DNA of 58,508 nucleotides from Collinsella aerofaciens. Lineage in GTDB: Bacteria > Actinomycetota > Coriobacteriia > Coriobacteriales > Coriobacteriaceae. The notes beneath the pieces are model-generated. The model did no database searches and was not told the origin of the DNA. It saw only the letters and a list, made by a program, of their open reading frames with translations. Every line of letters begins with the position of its first letter. Position 1 is the first letter of the stretch. Below, in pieces: positions 54,101-58,508 of this stretch. Where the stretch lies: the NCBI RefSeq assembly GCF_015552075.1, contig NZ_JADNDZ010000082.1:1-58508 (forward strand), given 5' to 3'. Position numbers and translations under genes: made by a program.

Positions 54101-55543
54101 TATTCCGAGGTTTTTGGCAAAACCCTCGAGGAACGAGCCGCAGCCCGCAGAGCACGCCTCGTTGACGACGATATCGGTCAGCACGCCGTGGTTGAGCCAG
54201 ATGGCCTTCATATCCTGTCCGCCGATGTCGAGCACGAAGGTCGCATCGGGAACGCATGCGCACGCGGCGCGGGCGTGCGCGACCGTCTCGACCGTATGGT
54301 AGTCGGCGTGGAACGCGCGCGCGAAAAGCTCCTCGCCGTATCCCGTGGTGCCCACGGCATCGATCGCAAGCGTGACTCCCGCTGTCTCCCAGCGGTTCTT
54401 CAAGCTGACAAGACCCTGTTGGGCGACGTCGAGCGGTCTGCCGTTATTAGACGCGTAGAACGAATCGACAAGCTCACCCGCCTCATCGACCAGGGCGAAC
54501 TTGGTCGTCGTGCTCCCCGAATCGATACCGAGCGCCACACGCACCGTCTCTCCGGGCGCATACGCATCCGGACCCTTTGCCGGCGTCTCTTTGCCATGGC
54601 GTGCCGTAAAATCCGCCTGCTCGGCAGGTGTGGCAAAAAAGGGCTGGGCAAGACGTCCCTCCCCGCTTGCGGGCGCGACCGTCTCGAGCTTATCCAGCCG
54701 GACAAAAGCGTCGGGAAGGTCGATCGGTTGGGACGATGCGAACATGTCAGTCAGCGACAGGGCGGCACCGCGCGCGACCATGATCTGCGGATCGCGCGGG
54801 ACGATAACCTGATCGTCCGATAGATTCAGTTGCTCCCGGAACACGCGGACCAGTGTGGGGTTGTAGGCGAGCGTACCGCCCTCGAAGATTACCGGCGGCT
54901 CGATGTCGATACCCTGGGCCAGACCGCCGATCGTTTGGCGGGCGACCGCGTGAAGCGCCGAAAGCGCCAGGTCGGTGGCAGGAATGCCCTCGTTGAGCAG
55001 CGGCTGGATATCGGTCTTTGCGTACACGCCGCAGCGGCCCGAGACCTCGTGGACGGTCGTTCCCCGGCTTGCGAGCTGCTCGAACTCGCCCGATTCGGTG
55101 CCGACCCCCATGAGCTTTGCCATCTCGTCGATAAATGCACCGGTACCGCCTGCGCACGAGCCGTTCATGCGCATGTCGGCAACCTCGATGTCTCCCTTAT
55201 CGTTGGTGCGGAAGAAGATCATCTTGGCGTCTTGGCCGCCCAGCTCGATGGCGCAGCGCGTCTGCGGATAGAACCTGCTGATCGCGAGCGCGTTGGCGAC
55301 CACCTCCTGAACGTACGAGGCGCCCAGCGCGGTCGCGATATCGCGCGCACCCGAGCCGGTCACCGCAACGCGCAGCGACTCATGGGGAAAGCGCTCGGCG
55401 AGCTCGCCGAGCATGGCGCGCACGCTCGCTGTCTGACACGCCCCGTGGCGGCGATATCCCCACCACGCCTCGGTCATATCCTCGTGCATCGCGTAAACTT
55501 TGGTCGTCGTCGACCCTACGTCCAGTCCTACTAGCAACGCCAT
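51104..55543 (-). CDS. Giant 2-hydroxyacyl-CoA dehydratase activase-like protein
   Basis: A 1479-residue fusion. Two ASKHA ATPase modules of the HgdC/BadF type come first (GLDVGSTTTK at 6-15 with LGGQDAK and NGSCAGGTG, Cys130; and GIDSGSTTTK near 340 with IGGQDMK and CSAGCGS). Then follow a CRRCNNRC cysteine cluster near 640, a DUF2229-type region (about 715-1000) and an HgdB-like [4Fe-4S] dehydratase-subunit region to the end. HgdC proteins use ATP to drive an electron into a dehydratase; having activator and dehydratase-like parts on one chain suggests a self-activating radical or low-potential reductase. The substrate is unknown. It heads a two-gene unit with tetR. Confidence 0.9.
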   Translation of the reverse strand: MALLVGLDVGSTTTKVYAMHEDMTEAWWGYRRHGACQTASVRAMLGELAERFPHESLRVAVTGSGARDIATALGASYVQEVVANALAISRFYPQTRCAIELGGQDAKMIFFRTNDKGDIEVADMRMNGSCAGGTGAFIDEMAKLMGVGTESGEFEQLASRGTTVHEVSGRCGVYAKTDIQPLLNEGIPATDLALSALHAVARQTIGGLAQGIDIEPPVIFEGGTLAYNPTLVRVFREQLNLSDDQVIVPRDPQIMVARGAALSLTDMFASSQPIDLPDAFVRLDKLETVAPASGEGRLAQPFFATPAEQADFTARHGKETPAKGPDAYAPGETVRVALGIDSGSTTTKFALVDEAGELVDSFYASNNGRPLDVAQQGLVSLKNRWETAGVTLAIDAVGTTGYGEELFARAFHADYHTVETVAHARAACACVPDATFVLDIGGQDMKAIWLNHGVLTDIVVNEACSAGCGSFLEGFAKNLGIAVEDIATEAFSSKAPAVLGSRCTVFMNSSVVSEQRRGKGPGDIMAGLCRSIIENVFTKVIRVSNLNRLGDKVVVQGGTFRNDAVLRAFEQYLGKPVTRAPHPGLMGAIGIALLAREECRKGDAGTSFIGLDAVERFEHREFGGVTCRRCNNRCQRAVVAFGDGSLYVTGNRCPRGGAISWDELVREVPAAEELRPQGACEAQAPGTGRDRTAAAPNLFVDREKLLFESYPTVPVCGGRDVTIGIPRVLEFWDAMPFWSTFFSTLGFKVRVSGRSTKAMYERGLAHVTSDTVCFPAKLVHGHIRNLVDAGVDRIFMPIITTVPTENTASTSEWMCAVVKGYPYVMRNSDNPEERFGVPFDTPLFHWYDEGDRNRQLKAWCKETFDIDADLVAKATEQADRAQETFENQLQLRGRQVLENVREDGGYAVVIASRPYHNDPLVNHGLPKLFSERGIPVLTPDAVPGVCNVDLSNSRIDIVNNYHARMLSCAVIVASTPELELVQMGSFGCGHDAYLTDEIARMMGEMGSKVPMMIKLDESDVAGPMGIRVRSFIESVNRRRAEERAEGARVHAVHPLDDPYKVKYTKRDRHDKIALVPNTSHAFCRLMTAAMRNQGVRAEALDIGREDAIRLGKRYVHNDICFPAQIVIGEALAALESGKYDPHDVAVVTGKYIGDCRLTHYMPLLRRALDDAGYDYVPVLTNDDVDAHNAHPGFKLGLGPSIQIAYGLPMIDALEAMLRRIRPYELEKGAADAAFDRALDEVIEGMERSGLRGQATGFKRALAIMDAVPYDRSNPHPTVLIVGEYLLNFHLGANHEIERYLEDNGLEVIEARMTDVIRKTYFYKHAQSREFHVDLSLPEKAWYATADNLFELAHDRCDRLGAASPLYEPPTRMPELVRASDKILHHTFDAGEGVLIPAEILEHAKRGCRNFVILQPFGCLPNHVVGRGLIHALKEQYPTAQFLPLDYDPDVSFANVENRLQMLIMNAKAQGCGEAHGETA

Positions 55544-55592
55544 AATGCTCCGTCTCTCGCATTTTTCCCGCTAGAGATATACCACTCTACGT

Positions 55593-55613
55593 AATACAAC
55601 AGACTGTTGTATT
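55593..55613. promoter_or_regulatory. Palindromic TetR-type operator
   Basis: AATACAACAG, one central base, then its exact complement: a perfect 10-bp inverted repeat, 50 bp upstream of the activase start. Its size and position fit a TetR dimer site overlapping the promoter. Confidence 0.75.
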
Positions 55614-55625
55614 TAAACTCCGTAT

Positions 55626-55658
55626 AAAAAGCGGCTGCCGAAACGCTTCAGCAGCCGC
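55626..55658 (-). terminator. Intrinsic terminator upstream of the activase operon
   Basis: GCGGCTGC (55631-55638) and GCAGCCGC (55651-55658) form a perfect stem; read leftward it is followed by TTTTTATACG. It would end transcripts from the DUF2798-type gene. Confidence 0.8.
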
Positions 55659-55824
55659 CGAATGCACCAACAGATTGTTCTGCGCGCTAGCACGTCGGGC
55701 AACGGAGCAGCACGGGCCCTCCGGTCATGCGCACCGCTCACGCCCGCGATGTCGCCGAGAGAGCTATCCACGCTTTGGGCTCCAACCAAGCAAGTCGCCC
55801 GCGCTCAGCAGATCCCTAAGCGAG

Positions 55825-56381
55825 CTACTCGCACTCAGGAGCCATAGCCTGCTCCAAGAGCTCGGCATGCTCCTCCTCGAAAACCGTCCCCACAGGGAAG
55901 GCGCGACGGAAGACGAAGCGGGAAATCGGACCGGCTACCAAAAGGTTCCACGGCAGCGCCATCACAAAATTATGCGGGATGTTGATCATCCAGATCGCGG
56001 GCACGGAATACAGGTTCGCAAGGATGCCGCCGGGCATGTGCGTCAGACCCTCACAGGCACCGTACAGCGACATGATGATGACCATGGGAACGACCATGCA
56101 GGAGCTGACGGCAGCGTCATGGCAAGCGGCGAACTCTTGCCCGGCGTGACCAGGAATTTAAAGGCGAAACCCTTGGCAAGGGGGCTGGCAACAAACCAGT
56201 CGCAGCACATGGCAAAAATGTAGGCAACGGGGAAGCCGAGCCACGCGGCGGCAACAACCTCGCCGTTGATGGCCCCATGCTGCAGGGCAACGTTGTAGAT
56301 GCTCATCCAGAGCACCATGCAAAAGCACATGATAAAGGTGAACAGCAGGCTCTCTCGTTTGTTGATAGGCATAAAGGGCAT
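55825..56381 (-). pseudogene. DUF2798-type four-helix membrane protein, frameshifted
   Basis: Two frames make one small membrane protein. Frame 1 from ATG 56381 (AAAGGA upstream) reads MPINKRESLLFTFIMCFCMVLWMSIYN and continues through a second helix to KSSPLAMT. Frame 2 continues from about SSCMVVPMVIIMSLYGACEG through two more helices to FVFRRAFPVG. The break lies near 56115-56122, where one base seems missing on the coding strand (ATGACGCTGCC, where ATGACGGCTGCC would keep frame). DUF2798 proteins have no known function. Sequencing error and true inactivation are both possible. Confidence 0.75.
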
Positions 56382-56568
56382 TGTCCTTTCTGTGTTACGC
56401 CGCGGCACCACGCAACAAAAACGGGCGGGCAAGATGGAGCTGTTGGGACTTCATCTCGCCCGCCCGTGGTACGTGCGTCTGCGACTACTTATGTGGTGGA
56501 ACTACCCTAACACGAACGGCGCGCGCTTCGTAAGCGTTGAGTTTATGGAGATGCAGGGCACCAATAAT

Positions 56569-56580
56569 CCCCCCCCCCCC
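56569..56580. repeat. Homopolymer tract of 12 C
   Basis: An uninterrupted run of 12 C, immediately left of hairpin A3 and about 190 bp upstream of the DUF2798-type gene. Runs of this length are prone to slippage in replication and sequencing. Confidence 0.9.
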
Positions 56581-56589
56581 GACCCCATA

Positions 56590-56656
56590 AGTTGCGGTGG
56601 AATACGGACTGTTTTGACCCTTTAAGCAGCAATTCAGTCCCTATTTCACCGCAACT
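56590..56656. repeat. Palindromic element family A, copy 3
   Basis: Arms 56590-56611 and 56635-56656 (22 nt, two mismatches) with a 23-nt loop. The left arm is identical to copy 1 and the right arm has the TATTTCACCGC variant of copy 2. It lies 39 bp past the stop of the leftward ThrE-like gene. Confidence 0.85.
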
Positions 56657-56663
56657 CATTGGG

Positions 56664-56692
56664 GGTGCAAAGTAACCTGTCCCCTTTGCACC
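56664..56692. repeat. Gene-end hairpin family D, copy 5
   Basis: GGTGCAAAG and CTTTGCACC form a 9-bp stem with CCTGTCCCC at the loop. It lies two bases past the ThrE-like stop, between that gene and hairpin A3. Confidence 0.6.
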
Positions 56693-56694
56693 AA

Positions 56695-58263
56695 TTAGCT
56701 GGTGTGGCGCCAGCGAGGGTCGGTGAGCGTACGCGCCACACCCAGTCCAACGGGCAGAAACGCTACGATGAGCACTGCGCGCACAAACCAGCCGAGCATA
56801 TTGACCGTGTCGAAGGTGCACATGTAATACATCGAGCGATACAGATACAAGCCCGGCACCATAATGACAATCGAAGGCACCGTGAGGGCGATGCGCGGGT
56901 AGGTGAGCTTGACTTCAGCCAAGCTTGCGAGCAGCCCCGATACCAGCGCGCCGATAAACGCTGCTGCCTCGGGAGGCATTCCCGTGCTGAGGCCCAGGAA
57001 GGGAATCATCGTCGGCGCATCGACAAGGGTCAGACGCAGGGTATTGGACACGGCGCCGATCAACCCAGCTGCCGCGGCCATCTTTACCGGGCTGTTGAAC
57101 ATCACCGAGAAGCCGAATACGCCAACGAAGCTCATCACCACGCGCAGGAGCGTAAGGGCAAGCGGCGAAAGGCCCAGTGGGGCAAAGTCGTCCGGCGCCA
57201 GGCCAACACACTCGGCAACCATCCAACCTACGAGGGTCGCCATCACAATAATCGATACGGCATATGAAAGGCGCTCGATACCGCTTCGCATGTCGAGCTT
57301 AGCGATGTCGAGGCCTGCCGTAATGAGTGGAAAGCCGGGAATCACAAAGAGCATGGCGCCGATATAGCCTTCTTGGTGCGACATTGCCCCCGGTATGACC
57401 TGGCCAAGGCCGAGCAATGCCAGCAGATACGAAACGCAAGCGAGCGCAACGCCGGTCGTCAGCGCGCTGAACTGACCAAGGCCTTGCTTGAGAATATGGG
57501 AGCGGGCAAAGTTGCCGACACCCGCGCCCACGAACGCGCAGGCCATCTCGATAGGGCCGCCGCCGAGCAAAAAGACGAAGGCGCCGCAAGCACAGGCTGC
57601 CGCAAGGCCCTGTTGCCAGGGAGAGTAATCAGGCTTTGAGCTCTCAACGGTCCTGAGCATCTCGTGATACTCGTGTACCGTGAAGCGACGACCATAGGTC
57701 TCGATTTCCTTGAGGAAACTCTCCATCATCCAAATGCGATGGGTATTGACTCCCGTTGTGGGCAGGCTGACAACCTCGTTAAAGCAGTGGCCATCTTCGA
57801 TGCAAGTGCACTCAAACGACAGAAGACTCAGGTCGACGTGAATCGTGACGCCGAGTACGGCAGCAACACGATTCATGGTATCGCGCACGCGCCAGGCACC
57901 TGTTCCGCTTGCCAGCATAAGCATGCCGGTGCGGCAGATGATGGATGACTTATCGGTGAGTGGCGCATCGACGGCAAGCTCATCGCCTGCCGTCACGATC
58001 TGGTGCCAGTCAGTTTTCATATGGAGCGCGCCGGCACGAACGCCGTGGTGCATGGGGGCTCTCGAAAGCAGCGAGTCAAGGCGCGAAGGCTGTGGGGGCT
58101 CCGCTGATCCGACCTCGTCCTCGTCGGGCTCTTCATCAATAAGGTCGAAAGTATCGAGCGCCGCCGGCTCGCGACGGTCGATCAATTCCTCGTCCTCATC
58201 ATCAAAGTAGTTGAACTGATCGAGCATGTCCTCTTCGATTGCACGCTCGCTCGCGTCGTCCAT
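56695..58263 (-). CDS. ThrE-family threonine/serine exporter, one-piece form
   Basis: A 522-residue protein. A very acidic N-terminal extension (about 1-75) precedes a soluble domain (SSIICRTGMLMLASGTGAWRVRDTMNRVAAVLGV, DUF1212) and about ten membrane helices covering both the DUF1212 and DUF3815 halves (GAMLFVIPGFPLITAGLDIAKLD; LGLSTGMPPEAAAFIGAL; VPSIVIMVPGLYLYRSM). In many bacteria these halves are two genes; in Corynebacterium ThrE they are fused, as here. It exports threonine and serine. ATG at 58263 has GAAGGGAG upstream. Confidence 0.88.
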   Translation of the reverse strand: MDDASERAIEEDMLDQFNYFDDEDEELIDRREPAALDTFDLIDEEPDEDEVGSAEPPQPSRLDSLLSRAPMHHGVRAGALHMKTDWHQIVTAGDELAVDAPLTDKSSIICRTGMLMLASGTGAWRVRDTMNRVAAVLGVTIHVDLSLLSFECTCIEDGHCFNEVVSLPTTGVNTHRIWMMESFLKEIETYGRRFTVHEYHEMLRTVESSKPDYSPWQQGLAAACACGAFVFLLGGGPIEMACAFVGAGVGNFARSHILKQGLGQFSALTTGVALACVSYLLALLGLGQVIPGAMSHQEGYIGAMLFVIPGFPLITAGLDIAKLDMRSGIERLSYAVSIIVMATLVGWMVAECVGLAPDDFAPLGLSPLALTLLRVVMSFVGVFGFSVMFNSPVKMAAAAGLIGAVSNTLRLTLVDAPTMIPFLGLSTGMPPEAAAFIGALVSGLLASLAEVKLTYPRIALTVPSIVIMVPGLYLYRSMYYMCTFDTVNMLGWFVRAVLIVAFLPVGLGVARTLTDPRWRHTS

Positions 58264-58472
58264 CCCGGTGCTCCCTTCCTGTCGACTAACCCCCATCCTA
58301 GGCAGCAACGGCTAAAGGAAACATAAAAGAGACGACTGTCATGCATGGAAGGCGCAAACCCCCAATGAGCCGGTAGGCCCCCCGACGAAAAGGACCGTCC
58401 CCAAGTGCTAATCAAGGCAACGCCGATGCCTTGGCAACGACAGCGAGCGACGTCCAGGGCGAACAAGTTGGC

Positions 58473-58508
58473 ATGAAAAAGGCAAGGCATAGACCTTCTG
58501 GTCATGCC
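58473..58508 (-). terminator. Terminator of a leftward gene beyond the window
   Basis: GGCATAGACC and GGTCATGCC form a stem with one bulge at the right edge; read leftward it is followed by TTGCCTTTTTC. The rest of 58264-58472 is upstream sequence of the ThrE-like gene, with nothing I can name. Confidence 0.5.

Noticed and set aside
58182-58505. A 107-codon leftward frame at the right edge
   Set aside because: It overlaps the start of the ThrE-like gene in another frame and crosses a terminator hairpin.

Overview
The window looks like chromosomal DNA of a gut Coriobacteriia bacterium, most likely Collinsella. This rests on GC-rich coding DNA (about 60% by eye), an actinobacterial-type ClpC and EF-Tu neighbourhood, anaerobic gene content (FeoAB, a 2-hydroxyacyl-CoA dehydratase activase), many PTS and glycosidase genes, and cell-wall sorting signals of the LAATGD type. 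I could not run a search, so the genus is an inference from remembered protein style. No phage, IS element, rRNA or CRISPR array is visible.

Layout. 0-5.4 kb: aminotransferase, flavodoxin-like protein, hypoxanthine/uracil-type DNA glycosylase, GH13 amylase, MFS exporter. 5.5-10.5 kb: a glv-like sugar locus (membrane protein, GH4 6-phosphoglycosidase, RpiR regulator, PTS EIICB), with the EIICB gene broken in a T7 run; a stand-alone EIIA(Glc) at 18.5 kb could supply the missing EIIA domain. 10.8-13.2 kb: a fused FeoA-FeoB iron transporter with DtxR-type half-sites upstream. 13.8-17.1 kb: an APC amino-acid antiporter, a mammalian-like dimethylargininase (DDAH) and a divergent FadR-type GntR regulator with a perfect operator, a candidate methylarginine/arginine module. 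17.4-20.7 kb: esterase, EIIA, AsnRS. 20.9-24.8 kb: WYL-type regulator and a three-gene ABC importer resembling TrpXYZ. 24.9-30.6 kb: wall-anchored 5'-nucleotidase, MscS channel, a cytosolic ParB-like/BMP fusion protein coupled to a phosphoesterase. 30.7-35.8 kb: translation cluster read leftward: tRNA-Thr(UGU), tRNA-Tyr, tRNA-Thr(GGU), tRNA-Met, tuf, rpmG, tRNA-Trp, secE, nusG, rplK, rplA.

36-46 kb: two HipA-type kinase loci, each behind a long perfect inverted repeat (a one-gene HTH-HipA fusion at 36.1 kb and a classical hipBA pair at 44.0 kb), flank a housekeeping block (yacP, rlmB, cysS, ispF, ispD, disA) and a manganese-riboswitch-controlled mntP. 45.9-58.3 kb: PepD, ClpC, a TetR regulator with a 1479-residue dehydratase-activase-like protein under a perfect palindrome, a frameshifted DUF2798-type membrane gene, and a ThrE-like exporter.

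The most unusual content is between genes. At least four families of palindromic elements recur: (A) about 67-bp hairpins with arms beginning AGTTGCGGTGGAATA, three copies, each 14-40 nt past the stop of a minus-strand gene; (B) two arrays of three tandem 62-bp dyad units built on GGAAAC-GC--CCC / GGG--GC-GTTTCC; (C) two hairpin types clustered beside the tRNA genes; (D) gene-end hairpins carrying GGGACA/TGTCCC. A nested hairpin (39104-39203) between cysS and rlmB may be a structured RNA.

Gene-free stretches over 300 bp: 10518-10832 (one possible operator), 13194-13830 (iron-regulator sites, array B1, a terminator), 17087-17386 (array B2, hairpin A2), 35072-35758 (a tRNA promoter, hairpins C, a terminator) and 56382-56694 (C12 tract, hairpins A3 and D5).
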